From Micavibrio sp. UBA2137 (GTDB lineage: Bacteria; Pseudomonadota; Alphaproteobacteria; Micavibrionales; Micavibrionaceae): a DNA stretch of 64,000 bases. The translations under genes and the position numbers were made by a program. Where the stretch lies: contig DCXL01000003.1 in NCBI GenBank assembly GCA_002328415.1, positions 211,994 through 275,993 on the forward strand. The letters run 5' to 3'. Under the pieces are notes generated by a model that saw nothing but the letters and a program-made list of their open reading frames with translations, did no database searches and was not told the DNA's origin. Position 1 is the stretch's first letter; each line of letters begins with the position of its first letter. Shown in pieces: positions 52,266 to 61,753 of the stretch.

Positions 52266-53582
52266 ATGAGCAACGATCATTCTACAGATTATAATAAAGA
52301 CAGTTTGACCCTTACTGGAGCCGTTGCGATGGGAACGGGGGTCATGATTGGTGCGGGTATTTTTGCGCTCACTGGACAAGTAGCCGAACTCGCACAGGAA
52401 TGGTTTCCTCTGGCTTTTCTGGTTGCCGCTATCATTGCAGGCTTTAGCGCTTATTCTTACGTGAAACTTTCCAATGCCTATCCCTCCGCGGGCGGCATCG
52501 CTATGTTTTTGGAAAAGGCCTATGGCAAAGGTACAATGACAGCTGTATGTGCATTGCTCATGTATTTTTCAATGGTTATCAATGAAAGCCTTGTCGCAAG
52601 GACGTTTGGTACTTATACGCTGCAATTATTTGATGTTGGCAAGGACAGCTGGTTAGTTCCTGCGTTAGGGGTAGGGGTTTTAATCTTTGCATTCATTGTG
52701 AATGTTTCAGGTAACAAATTCATACAAAGCTTTTCGTTCGTTATGGCCTTTATCAAAATTGGTGGTTTGGCATTACTAGCCGCAGGCGGACTTTATGCGA
52801 GCGGCTTTAATTTTGAGAGTATCTCTGTAGCGCCGGAGGAGACCTCGTTTACTGGCTTTTTGGGGGCCGTTGCTCTCGGTATTCTTGCTTACAAAGGATT
52901 TACAACAATTACAAATAGTGGGGGAGAAATTAAAGACCCACATAAAAATGTTGGTAGAGCAATCATAATATCAATCGCTATATGTGTTGCCGTGTACATG
53001 CTCGTAACATTTGCTGTTGGTGGCAATCTCTCTATTTCTGAGATCGTGCAGGCTAAGGATTATGCATTGGCTGAGGCTGCTAGGCCAGCTTATGGTCAAT
53101 GGGGGTTATGGCTAACAGTAGGTTTTGCTATCGTAGCAACTGTTTCCGGTCTTATCGCAAGTGTATTTGCTGTATCAAGAATGCTAGCTATGCTTACTGA
53201 CATGAAGCTTGTACCTCATTCGCATTTTGGAATGTCTGGAAGTGTTCAGAGGCACACCCTGATTTACACTATAGTATTGGCTATGCTGCTAACAATCTTT
53301 TTTGATTTAAGTCGCATAGCGTCATTAGGGGCAATTTTTTACATCATAATGGATATAGCCATTCATTGGGGTGTACTTAAACATTTAAGAAAAGAAATTG
53401 ATGCTAATCCCGCAATAGTCATCACTGCTATTATTTTAGATGTGATTGTTCTGGCTGCGTTTTTATGGGTAAAAGCTCAAAGCGATATGCTCGTAATATG
53501 GGCTTCTATTGCGGGTTTGGTCTTTATAGTTGTAGGTGAGCGCATTTTCCTAAAGCATTATAAGGAAAAGCTATCAGTATGA
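52266..53582 (+). CDS. APC-family amino acid permease
   Basis: 438 residues with about twelve membrane segments. The first helix has the APC signature GTGVMIGAGIFALTGQVA, and helix 6 onward contains the ITNSGGEIKDPHKNVGRAI motif that is typical of basic- or amino-acid permeases. The substrate is unknown. It directly follows copB and is coupled (4-base overlap) to the channel-like gene, which suggests a transport function in the island. Confidence 0.85.
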   Translation: MSNDHSTDYNKDSLTLTGAVAMGTGVMIGAGIFALTGQVAELAQEWFPLAFLVAAIIAGFSAYSYVKLSNAYPSAGGIAMFLEKAYGKGTMTAVCALLMYFSMVINESLVARTFGTYTLQLFDVGKDSWLVPALGVGVLIFAFIVNVSGNKFIQSFSFVMAFIKIGGLALLAAGGLYASGFNFESISVAPEETSFTGFLGAVALGILAYKGFTTITNSGGEIKDPHKNVGRAIIISIAICVAVYMLVTFAVGGNLSISEIVQAKDYALAEAARPAYGQWGLWLTVGFAIVATVSGLIASVFAVSRMLAMLTDMKLVPHSHFGMSGSVQRHTLIYTIVLAMLLTIFFDLSRIASLGAIFYIIMDIAIHWGVLKHLRKEIDANPAIVITAIILDVIVLAAFLWVKAQSDMLVIWASIAGLVFIVVGERIFLKHYKEKLSV

Positions 53583-54004
53583 TTATAACGTCCTTGATAA
53601 GTCTATTCCTTATATTGATCACAGTCATTATTCATTACCGAGGATTATGTTGGGTCGCTTGCCTTTCAAAAGAATGGGATACACAAAACTTTTTTGTGCC
53701 ACCAATTTTAATGTTTTTCATTGCTGTATTACATCTTTTTGAAATCGTTATATACGCCTTGGTTTTTTACCTTATGCACGAATTTACAAACCTTGGTGGT
53801 TTTACTGATAAATTTGAACCTCATATTTGGAATTATCTCTATTTTTCAGGAGCTAATTATACAACATTGGGGATGAGCAATTTTTATCCTACAGGGCATT
53901 TTAAGGTATTAGCTTTCACAGAATCTTTGAACGGCTTCATGATGCTCACATGGTCAGCTACATTTTTCTTCTCTAGGGCAGGGCAATTTTTCAATGATAA
54001 TTAG
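53579..54004 (+). CDS. Two-TM ion channel-like protein
   Basis: 141 residues with about four hydrophobic stretches. The segment YFSGANYTTLGMSNFYPTG, followed by a final helix, resembles the pore loop and selectivity filter (TTLG) of two-transmembrane potassium channels. A short domain and lack of a cytosolic RCK part make it minimal. The start codon overlaps the upstream permease stop. Confidence 0.65.
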   Translation: MIITSLISLFLILITVIIHYRGLCWVACLSKEWDTQNFFVPPILMFFIAVLHLFEIVIYALVFYLMHEFTNLGGFTDKFEPHIWNYLYFSGANYTTLGMSNFYPTGHFKVLAFTESLNGFMMLTWSATFFFSRAGQFFNDN

Positions 54005-54016
54005 AAAGGATGAGCA

Positions 54017-54529
54017 ATGAATAATTATACTAAATTTTTTGCAATGATAGGAACATCAACACTGGTGATGTTTGGGCTGATGTATCTCAATTCCTACGCT
54101 CTTGATCATGTATTTTTCAGTGAAACAAGAACCTACATGGCCATATATATGGGTGCCGCAATGGCTATTGTTATGCTCTTATTTATGCTCGGAATGTATA
54201 AAAATACCAAAACAAATATTTTAATTTTTGTTGGAAGCGCAATTATTTTTGCAGGGGCTTTGTATCTGGTGCGCTCTCAAACCACAGTGCAAGATGAGGC
54301 ATGGATGAGCGCTATGATACCTCACCATTCCATAGCAATTCTGACGAGTGAACGTGCTAGTATTGATGACGTAAGGGTAAAAGAACTTGCTAATGAAATT
54401 ATTAGGGCGCAACGCCGTGAAATCAAAGAAATGAAATGGCTTTTAAAAGATATTAAGGAAAATGGCCAAGCAAAGACACAAGATCAAGCACAACAGCGCC
54501 CAGTTCCAAAATTTGAAGGAGATTTATAA
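54017..54529 (+). CDS. DUF305 membrane-anchored protein
   Basis: 170 residues. Three N-terminal hydrophobic segments are followed by a DUF305-like domain (EAWMSAMIPHHSIAILTSERA, then AQRREIKEMKWLLKDI). The HH pair in IPHH and acidic/Met residues suggest metal binding. DUF305 proteins are frequent in copper islands; the molecular role is unclear. Its stop shares a base with the next start (TAATG). Confidence 0.8.
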   Translation: MNNYTKFFAMIGTSTLVMFGLMYLNSYALDHVFFSETRTYMAIYMGAAMAIVMLLFMLGMYKNTKTNILIFVGSAIIFAGALYLVRSQTTVQDEAWMSAMIPHHSIAILTSERASIDDVRVKELANEIIRAQRREIKEMKWLLKDIKENGQAKTQDQAQQRPVPKFEGDL

Positions 54530-55248
54530 TGCCAAAGAAAGCTAGCGTATACCGTATGGTCATGGACAAACATATTTGTCCGTATGGCTTAAAAACTGTC
54601 GATCTGTTGAAAAATGAGGGCTATGAGGTTGAAGATCATCACCTCACAAGCCGTAAAGAAACCGACGACTTTAAAAAAGAGCATGACGTGGAAACAACAC
54701 CGCAGACCTTTATTGATAATAAACGCATTGGTGGATATGACGATCTCAAAAAGTTTTTTGGTAAAGTGCAAGAAGGCACAACATATAAACCAATTATAGC
54801 GATATTTGCGACAACATTTCTTATGGCGCTCTCAACAGCGTATGCTTTAGGAGAGCTTAATTTTGTTCGTATTATTGAGCTATTTATCGCGCTAAGTATG
54901 TGCGCTCTTGCCATACAAAAATTAAGAGATTTAGAAGCCTTTAGTTTACAATTTTTAAATTATGATATTCTTGCTCAAAAATGGGTCAAATATTCATATG
55001 TTTACCCATTTGTAGAAATGCTGGCTGGTGTTGCTATGATTTCAGGGGTTTTGACCATTGTGTCCGCACCAGCTGCTATTTTCATTGCTACAATCAATGG
55101 GTACTCCGTATTTAAGGCCGTTTATATCGATAAAAGAGAGCTTAAATGTGCCTGCGTTGGCGGCAATAGCAACGTCCCTCTAGGATTTATATCATTAACC
55201 GAAAATATTATGATGGCGGGTATGGGTATTTGGATGCTTGTACTATAA
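54529..55248 (+). CDS. Glutaredoxin-like domain fused to a MauE/DoxX-type membrane domain
   Basis: 239 residues. Residues 5-85 form a glutaredoxin-like domain with CPYG in place of CPYC (HICPYGLKTVDLL) and a TPQTFIDNKRIGG loop, so a monothiol type. Residues 90-235 hold four membrane segments of the MauE-like redox membrane protein family, with CACVGG on a loop near residue 204. It could pass thiol-redox equivalents across the membrane in a metal-stress context; that is inference. The start overlaps the DUF305 stop. Confidence 0.8.
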   Translation: MPKKASVYRMVMDKHICPYGLKTVDLLKNEGYEVEDHHLTSRKETDDFKKEHDVETTPQTFIDNKRIGGYDDLKKFFGKVQEGTTYKPIIAIFATTFLMALSTAYALGELNFVRIIELFIALSMCALAIQKLRDLEAFSLQFLNYDILAQKWVKYSYVYPFVEMLAGVAMISGVLTIVSAPAAIFIATINGYSVFKAVYIDKRELKCACVGGNSNVPLGFISLTENIMMAGMGIWMLVL

Positions 55249-55271
55249 ATTTAGTTTTTTTTTAGTATTGA

Positions 55272-55291
55272 AACATTAACTTTTCAATGTT
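55272..55291 (+). promoter_or_regulatory. Inverted repeat, possible operator before the czc-like cluster
   Basis: AACATT (55272-55277) and AATGTT (55286-55291) are complementary with an 8-base centre. The repeat lies just before the first gene (ATG 55304) of the second pump cluster. It is weak and short. Confidence 0.3.
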
Positions 55292-55303
55292 AGTTTGATT
55301 TAT

Positions 55304-55624
55304 ATGAGCAAAATATTTTTAATATTCATTTTATTTGTATTGATCGTCTCAGTGACGGTTAGTGCGGCTCATGCCCATGTTGATATAGATACTCCTTCGG
55401 AGATTTCCTCAACAATCCATCTTGATAGTGACGACGATCATAACGATCTCGGTAGTCAAGATTGTGGAATGGCTTGCGGCGGTTGCTGTATTCATCACGT
55501 AGTGAATAGCTCCAACCAAACCCACAGCCTGTCTTCTCTTTCAAAAGAGAAACTACATGCTCTGAATACGAATGTTTTCGTATCAGACTTTATCTACGGC
55601 CTCAAACGCCCTCCAAGATCATAA
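55304..55624 (+). CDS. Small exported His/Cys-rich protein
   Basis: About 106 residues from the ATG at 55304. A signal segment (MSKIFLIFILFVLIVSVTVSA) is followed by a HAH motif, a DDDHND stretch, and the metal-ligand cluster CGMACGGCCIHH. The C-terminal LKRPPRS ending is similar to other small proteins at the head of RND metal operons. It heads the second, czc-like cluster. Confidence 0.6.
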   Translation: MSKIFLIFILFVLIVSVTVSAAHAHVDIDTPSEISSTIHLDSDDDHNDLGSQDCGMACGGCCIHHVVNSSNQTHSLSSLSKEKLHALNTNVFVSDFIYGLKRPPRS

Positions 55625-55763
55625 TATATAAGGCGTAGTGTATCTGCACGCTGACGATTTGCGTCTGCACAGATGTATCTTTTACGACCTTATTCTCCAA
55701 AGACTGCGCTTAAAAACTTTGCGCCGCTTTACCCCTTATTGAACCCAAAAAAAGGAATATATA

Positions 55764-57047
55764 ATGAGAAAACTACTCTACACGTCTGCGTTGGCTGTAC
55801 TTCTTTGGCAACCGACATTGGCCGGAGCTGAGACGTTGGACAAGCAAATGGCTTTGCAAATGGCTTTGCAAAATAACCCGACATATAAGGCGGCTCTTGC
55901 TGACATTGACGCGGCAGATGGCGTAAAGCTTCAGGCATCACTTCTCCCCAATCCTGATGCAGTGTTAGAAATTGAAAATTTTGCAGGAGAAGATGAAAAT
56001 GAAGGTTTTGACGGTGCTGAAATAACGCTCGGTATTGAGCAAACTATAGAAATGGGCGGAAAACGTCGTAATCGTACAAATGTGGCCGATTACACATATA
56101 GAATTAGTCAACAACAGGCCAAAGCCCAAGCTTTGAGTTTACTAGCGGAAACTGAATATGCCTTTGTCCGTTTAGCTGTTGCTCAAGAGCGTATGGTGCT
56201 GGCTGATAAGCGATTGGCTTTAGCAGACAAAACACACAGTATTGTAAAAAAGCGAGTGGGAGCGGCAAAATCTGCTGATATCCAACATACAAAAGCTGAT
56301 ATTGAAAAAGCTGCCGCCGAAGTTGAGAAGCGCAAAGCTGAAAAAGAATTGGTGACGGCGAAAACAGATTTAGCAAGGCTTTTGGGAGGTATTGATAGCA
56401 CAGCTTTGGATGTTGAAATTGATATCAAGGCATTGCCTGATTTGGTAAATCAACAAGATCTTCTAGATTCTATTAAAAATGCTCCCCAATCCAAGGCGCA
56501 GGAATTTGCCAAAATGCAGGCGAAGTCTTCTTTAGATTTGGCTTATTCTGAAGCTGTTCCTGATCCCAGTTTTGGTTTAGGAATAAGACGTTTTAATGAA
56601 AATGATAGCACAGCATTGATAGCAAGTGTCTCGTTCCCAATACCTGTTTTTAATCGCAATCAAGGCGGCATTAAAGAGGCCAAGGCCAATATGATTAAGG
56701 CCGATGCTGAAAACTATGCAGCGGGTTTATCACTGAGACAATCTGCCATTCAGGCATGGGAAAGCTTTGCTTCTTCTTTAGATGAAACAAGCCGATATCA
56801 AAATGAAATTATTCCAAGCGCCCGCACAGCTTATAAACAAGCTGATGATGGTTACAGTCGTGGTGCATTTGGTTTTCTGGATTTACTGGATGCGCAGCGC
56901 ACCCTCTATGAAGTTCAAGAATCACATTTAGATAGCTTATTAAGTCTTTATGATGCAAAGGCAAAAACAGATTTCTTGATGGGGACATACAGCCCTCTGA
57001 TTGAAAAAACTTCTCAGGCAAATTTGAAAGGACAAATCAATGACTAA
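55764..57047 (+). CDS. czcC: TolC-family outer membrane protein (CzcC-like)
   Basis: 427 residues. Signal peptide, then a repeated KQMALQMALQNNPTYKAALADI region and the OEP pattern (LPNPDAVLEIENFAGED, then PDPSFGLGIRRFNEN and GFLDLLDAQRTLYEVQ). The last motif is typical of CzcC. It is the outer-membrane channel of the Zn/Co/Cd-type pump encoded downstream. The stop overlaps the next gene by 8 bases. Confidence 0.88.
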   Translation: MRKLLYTSALAVLLWQPTLAGAETLDKQMALQMALQNNPTYKAALADIDAADGVKLQASLLPNPDAVLEIENFAGEDENEGFDGAEITLGIEQTIEMGGKRRNRTNVADYTYRISQQQAKAQALSLLAETEYAFVRLAVAQERMVLADKRLALADKTHSIVKKRVGAAKSADIQHTKADIEKAAAEVEKRKAEKELVTAKTDLARLLGGIDSTALDVEIDIKALPDLVNQQDLLDSIKNAPQSKAQEFAKMQAKSSLDLAYSEAVPDPSFGLGIRRFNENDSTALIASVSFPIPVFNRNQGGIKEAKANMIKADAENYAAGLSLRQSAIQAWESFASSLDETSRYQNEIIPSARTAYKQADDGYSRGAFGFLDLLDAQRTLYEVQESHLDSLLSLYDAKAKTDFLMGTYSPLIEKTSQANLKGQIND

Positions 57048-57405
57048 AAAACTATTTTATCCAGCACTAGCTATAACAGCTGCTTTGTTTGCATGGCAAT
57101 CAATCCCAAATCTGACTCATGCTGCTTCACATGAAGAAAGCTACCAAGAGGCAAATACAGATTCTCATGACAAAAAAACTAACCATGATCATAGCGATGG
57201 TCATATTCATGATGATGATAACCAAGGACACAAGGCTTTGCACAAAGATGAAGATACTGTTGTGATTGAAGATGATCACTCAAGCGAAAGTGACAGCCAC
57301 GATGATCATGAACATAATTCTCATGAGACAAAAGATGGTCATGATCAACATAGCCACAAATCTGAAAAATCAAAATCCCCAGAGAAAGGGCAAATCGATG
57401 AATAA
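57040..57405 (+). CDS. Short exported His/Asp-rich protein (leader duplication)
   Basis: 121 residues. Signal-like N-terminus (MTKKLFYPALAITAALFAWQ) followed by a strongly acidic and His-rich tail (DHSDGHIHDDDNQGHK and more). The N-terminal half parallels the first 120 residues of the adaptor that follows (FAWQ motif, then a His/Asp-rich stretch), so it appears to be a duplicated leader that lost the adaptor body. Periplasmic metal buffering is inferred. Confidence 0.65.
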   Translation: MTKKLFYPALAITAALFAWQSIPNLTHAASHEESYQEANTDSHDKKTNHDHSDGHIHDDDNQGHKALHKDEDTVVIEDDHSSESDSHDDHEHNSHETKDGHDQHSHKSEKSKSPEKGQIDE

Positions 57406-58525
57406 TAAATATTTAACCATTTTAGTCATAGGACTTACGATTTTTGCATGGCAGATCGCCCCTGTGACAATAAGCACTGCGAAAGCGGAAACAGAATCAC
57501 ATGACAATCATGGACATGATGAACAAAAAGGCCATGCTCACGATGATGGAGATGAGCATGAGGACGGGCATGACGAAACTGATGGGGATAGCCATGAAGA
57601 TGATCATTCTGAGGAGGGTGACTCACATGATGATCATGGTCATGATAGCCATGAAAAAAAGGATAGTCATGATGATCACGGTCATGGTGACGAACATGGT
57701 GAGCATGAAGAAGGTAAAGTTGAAATTTCTTCAGATGCCGCAAAATTAACTGGTATTCAGGTTCAAAAAGCTGGCCCCGCCATAGTTGCTATGACAACAC
57801 CGCTGACCGGGCGCATTACCCTGAATGAAAATACAACTGCTAATGTTCGCGCACGCTTTCCTGGCTTTGTGAAGGCTGTACATGTCAATTTGGGCGACAT
57901 AGTTACCAAAGGCCAAAAACTGGCCACGGTTGAGAGCAATGAAAGCCTGAATAACTATAGCGTTACTGCGCCGATGGATGGCGTAATTCTAAGACGTGAA
58001 ACCAATATTGGCGATGTTACCAATGGCAAGGAGCTGTTCGTGATTGCTGATCTTTCAACTGTATGGGCAAAATATCATATATTCCCGCGTGATGTTTCAA
58101 ATATCAAAAAAGGTCAATCTGTAACAGTTCATACATTGGATGAAAAAACGCGTCAGAATGCCGAGATTTCTATGCTGTTTCCTACTACGGATGCTCTAAG
58201 TCAAACAGTGATTGCTATTGCCGAGCTTTCCAATGCAGACGGAATATGGCGACCGGGCATGACCATTGAAGGTGATATTAAGGTTGGCGAAAAACAGGCT
58301 TCACTTGCCGTTCCACGCACAGCATTACAGTTCTTAGAAGAAGAACAGGTTGTTTTTATAAAAAGCGGTAATGAATACGAACCACGTCCCGTCACCATCG
58401 GTATGACAGGAACAAAAAATGTAGAAATCACTTCTGGTCTAAAGCGCGGCGAAACGTATGTCAGCGCAGGAAGTTTTGTCATTAAAGCTGACATCCTTAA
58501 AGGCACAGCAGCACACGAACATTAA
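57398..58525 (+). CDS. czcB: RND periplasmic adaptor with His-rich N-terminus (CzcB-like)
   Basis: 375 residues from the ATG at 57398. A signal peptide (MNNKYLTILVIGLTIFAWQI) is followed by about 80 residues dominated by His, Asp and Glu, which can bind zinc-like metals. The fusion core starts near residue 110 (EISSDAAKLTGIQVQKAG), with the lipoyl-like VHVNLGDIVTKGQKLATVESNE and the IADLSTVWAKYHIFPRDVSNI strand. It connects the CzcA-like pump to the outer-membrane channel. Confidence 0.9.
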   Translation: MNNKYLTILVIGLTIFAWQIAPVTISTAKAETESHDNHGHDEQKGHAHDDGDEHEDGHDETDGDSHEDDHSEEGDSHDDHGHDSHEKKDSHDDHGHGDEHGEHEEGKVEISSDAAKLTGIQVQKAGPAIVAMTTPLTGRITLNENTTANVRARFPGFVKAVHVNLGDIVTKGQKLATVESNESLNNYSVTAPMDGVILRRETNIGDVTNGKELFVIADLSTVWAKYHIFPRDVSNIKKGQSVTVHTLDEKTRQNAEISMLFPTTDALSQTVIAIAELSNADGIWRPGMTIEGDIKVGEKQASLAVPRTALQFLEEEQVVFIKSGNEYEPRPVTIGMTGTKNVEITSGLKRGETYVSAGSFVIKADILKGTAAHEH

Positions 58526-58564
58526 GCCTAAAGACTGAAAAGAAGAAATATAGAGGATTACCTA

Positions 58565-61500
58565 ATGCTTGAGACAATTATTAAACAATCAATTACCCAT
58601 AGATGGCTGGTTTTAGTATCAGTATTGGCGATTTGTGCCCTAGGGATTTATAATTTTAACCGTCTGCCAATCGACGCTGTACCAGATATTACAAATGTCC
58701 AAGTTCAGATAAATACTGCCGCAGATGGATATTCGCCGTTAGAGGTTGAGCAACGCATAACATTTCCTGTAGAAACTGTTTTGGCTGGCATCCCGAAGCT
58801 GGATTACACACGCTCCTTATCACGTTACGGCCTCTCTCAAGTCACAGTGGTGTTTGAAGACGGCACCGATATCTTCTTTGCGCGGCAGCAAATTGCCGAA
58901 CGCTTGCAGCAAATTAAAAGCGAAATCCCCGAGGGGCTGGAGCCAATTATGGGGCCAATCAGCACAGGGCTTGGAGAAATCTTTTTCTATACGGTTGAAG
59001 CAGAAAACGGCGCGTTCAAAGAAGATGGAACGGCCTATACGCCGATGGATCTTTTAACAGTACAGAACTGGATTATTGTGCCGCAGCTGCGCAATCTAAA
59101 AGGTGTCGTAGAGGTCAACACGATTGGCGGTTATGAACAACAATTCCATGTTCAGCCATATCCTGACCAGCTTCTGTCCTATGACCTTAGCATTCATGAT
59201 GTGATCAAAGCTTTGGAAGCCAATAATGATAATGCCGGAGCCGGATATATTGAGCGTAATGGTGAACAATACCTGGTGCGCATCCCTGGGCAAGTTGAAG
59301 GTCTGGAGGATATCCGCAATATTATTGTGACCAAGCGCGATGAGTTGACCATCCGTGTTAAAGATGTGGCAAATGTTAAATTGGGTGCTCCTTTAAGAAC
59401 AGGCGCCGCCACTGAAAACGGCGAAGAAATTGTTCTTGGCACGGCCATGATGCTCATGGGTGAAAACAGCCGTGACGTATCGTATCGTGTAGGTGAAAAG
59501 CTCAAAGAAGTAGCCGCTAGTCTGCCTAAAGGCGTGATTGTCAAACCGATTTATGACCGAACCACACTGGTTGAAAAAACCATCAAAACGGTGGAGAAAA
59601 ACCTGGCAGAAGGTGCGTTGTTGGTTATCGTGATTTTGTTTTTACTGTTGGGGAATTTCCGTGCGGCTTTAATTACAGCCCTCGTGATTCCGATTGCCAT
59701 GCTTATGACGATTACGGGTATGGTCGAAAACAAAGTCTCAGGAAATTTGATGAGCCTTGGTGCCCTGGATTTTGGACTGATTGTCGACGGAGCGGTCATC
59801 ATCATTGAGAACTGTCTGCGGCGTTTCGGTATGGAGCAGCATAAATTAGGGCGCTTGTTGACCAAAGAAGAGCGTTTTGATTTGGCTTCCAAAGCTACCG
59901 CTGAAGTTATTAAACCCAGTATCTTCGGTATTTTAATTATCACAGTAGTGTATTTGCCGATCTTCTCACTGACAGGTGTAGAGGGTAAAATGTTTCATCC
60001 TATGGCCTTTACCGTTGTTGTGGCTTTGCTCTCGGCAATGGCGCTGTCCATTACCTTTGTTCCAGCCGCCGTTGCCACCTTCATCACAGGGAAGGTGCAT
60101 GAAAAGGAAAATATCGTTATTCGAGGCGCAAAAACCGTGTACGAACCAATGCTGCGATGGAGTGTTGCCAATCCATTGCCAATCGTTCTGGTGGCTGTCG
60201 TACTTGTCGTTATAAGCATGTTTTCAGTGACTAAAATGGGGTCGGAGTTTGTGCCTAATCTGGATGAAGGGGATATTGCTATTCAAGCCCTGCGAGCACC
60301 CGGTACGTCTCTGACAGAATCCGTTCGTATGCAATCTTTCATGGAAAAAATGCTGGTGAGAGATTTTCCTGAAGTTGATACGGTGATTGCACGGATCGGT
60401 ACAGCGGAAGTTGCTACCGATGCGATGCCGCCCAATATTGCCGATACTTATGTTTTGCTAAAAAAGCGCGATAAATGGCCTGATCCATCCAAACCTAAAG
60501 AAAAGCTGGTTGAAGAAATGGAGGTGGCTTTGGAAGCTATCCCAGGCAGTAACTATGAGTTTTCACAACCCATTCAGCTTCGCTTTAACGAACTAATTTC
60601 AGGGGTGCGTAGCGATGTGGCTGTAAAGATCTACGGCGATGATCTTGATCAGCTTGTTAAATCTGCAAATGATGTGTTGGAAGTTGTCCAGAACATAGAA
60701 GGTGCGGCGGGTGCAAAAGTTGAACAAGTGACGGGATTGCCTGTTTTAAGCATCGTGCCTGATCGAAAACGCATGGACCTTTACGGCCTGAATATCGCTG
60801 ATGTACAGGAAATTGTACAAACCGCGATGGGTGGGCGCGAGGCCGGAACGGTCTTTGAAGGTGATAGACGCTTTGATCTTGTGGTGCGTTTGCCGGAATC
60901 GTTACGCACCGATATTGACGCATTAGATCGTCTGCCCATCCCACTCCCCAATGGTGAACAAGAAGGTGTCGATGAAACACCTGATTATGTGCCTTTAGGC
61001 GAAGTGGCCGATATCTCGATTATTTATGGCCCGAATCAGGTTAGCCGCGAGAACGGAAAACGCCGGATTGTTGTAACCTCTAATGTAAGAGGACGTGATT
61101 TGGGAAGCTTTGTTGGAGATATCCGTGAACAAGTTTCAGCCAATGTTCAATTGCCTTCTGGATACTGGACAGAATATGGAGGCACATTTGAACAATTGAT
61201 CTCTGCTAAACAGCGGCTTTCGATTGTTGTACCAATCTCACTGCTCCTGATTTTTGGTTTGCTTTTCATGGCCTTTAACTCTGGCCGAGCGGCATTACTA
61301 ATCTTCTCTGGCGTTCCCTTGGCTCTCACAGGTGGTATAGCAGCGCTGTGGTTGCGGGATATCCCGCTTTCGATATCCGCAGGTGTTGGTTTTATTGCGC
61401 TTTCAGGTGTGGCTGTATTAAACGGTGTGGTAATGCTGTCCTTTATCCGCGATCTGGAAAAACAGGGCAAGCCATTACAAGAGGCTATCATCGAAGGGGC

Positions 61501-61753
61501 GCTGACGCGCCTTCGTCCGGTGCTAATGACGGCACTGGTGGCCTCACTCGGTTTTGTGCCTATGGCGCTTAATACAGGCGCAGGCGCGGAAGTACAAAGA
61601 CCGCTGGCGACCGTTGTGATTGGCGGGATTATATCCTCCACCATTCTGACATTGCTGGTGTTGCCAGCCTTGTATAAGTGGTTTCCCAGTCGCTTTAGTA
61701 TCCGCCGCAAGGCAAAACCCCAACCAACCCCTATAGAAGGAGAAAACACATGA
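58565..61753 (+). CDS. czcA: Zn/Co/Cd-type RND efflux pump (CzcA-like)
   Basis: 1062 residues. Twelve membrane segments. The TM4 motif is DFGLIVDGAVIIIEN with the acidic residues of the CzcA group, unlike the AIGTMVDAS of the other pump. A typical start (LPIDAVPDITNVQVQINTAA) and the periplasmic SEFVPNLDEGDIAIQ block are present. Extrudes divalent metals, with the exact set not readable from the sequence. The EF-hand gene overlaps its stop. Confidence 0.93.
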   Translation: MLETIIKQSITHRWLVLVSVLAICALGIYNFNRLPIDAVPDITNVQVQINTAADGYSPLEVEQRITFPVETVLAGIPKLDYTRSLSRYGLSQVTVVFEDGTDIFFARQQIAERLQQIKSEIPEGLEPIMGPISTGLGEIFFYTVEAENGAFKEDGTAYTPMDLLTVQNWIIVPQLRNLKGVVEVNTIGGYEQQFHVQPYPDQLLSYDLSIHDVIKALEANNDNAGAGYIERNGEQYLVRIPGQVEGLEDIRNIIVTKRDELTIRVKDVANVKLGAPLRTGAATENGEEIVLGTAMMLMGENSRDVSYRVGEKLKEVAASLPKGVIVKPIYDRTTLVEKTIKTVEKNLAEGALLVIVILFLLLGNFRAALITALVIPIAMLMTITGMVENKVSGNLMSLGALDFGLIVDGAVIIIENCLRRFGMEQHKLGRLLTKEERFDLASKATAEVIKPSIFGILIITVVYLPIFSLTGVEGKMFHPMAFTVVVALLSAMALSITFVPAAVATFITGKVHEKENIVIRGAKTVYEPMLRWSVANPLPIVLVAVVLVVISMFSVTKMGSEFVPNLDEGDIAIQALRAPGTSLTESVRMQSFMEKMLVRDFPEVDTVIARIGTAEVATDAMPPNIADTYVLLKKRDKWPDPSKPKEKLVEEMEVALEAIPGSNYEFSQPIQLRFNELISGVRSDVAVKIYGDDLDQLVKSANDVLEVVQNIEGAAGAKVEQVTGLPVLSIVPDRKRMDLYGLNIADVQEIVQTAMGGREAGTVFEGDRRFDLVVRLPESLRTDIDALDRLPIPLPNGEQEGVDETPDYVPLGEVADISIIYGPNQVSRENGKRRIVVTSNVRGRDLGSFVGDIREQVSANVQLPSGYWTEYGGTFEQLISAKQRLSIVVPISLLLIFGLLFMAFNSGRAALLIFSGVPLALTGGIAALWLRDIPLSISAGVGFIALSGVAVLNGVVMLSFIRDLEKQGKPLQEAIIEGALTRLRPVLMTALVASLGFVPMALNTGAGAEVQRPLATVVIGGIISSTILTLLVLPALYKWFPSRFSIRRKAKPQPTPIEGENT

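Noticed and set aside
57435..57749. Long antisense and alternative-frame ORFs rich in His over the His-rich adaptor leader
   Set aside because: They arise from repeated CAT/GAT codons, whose complements and shifted frames also lack stop codons.
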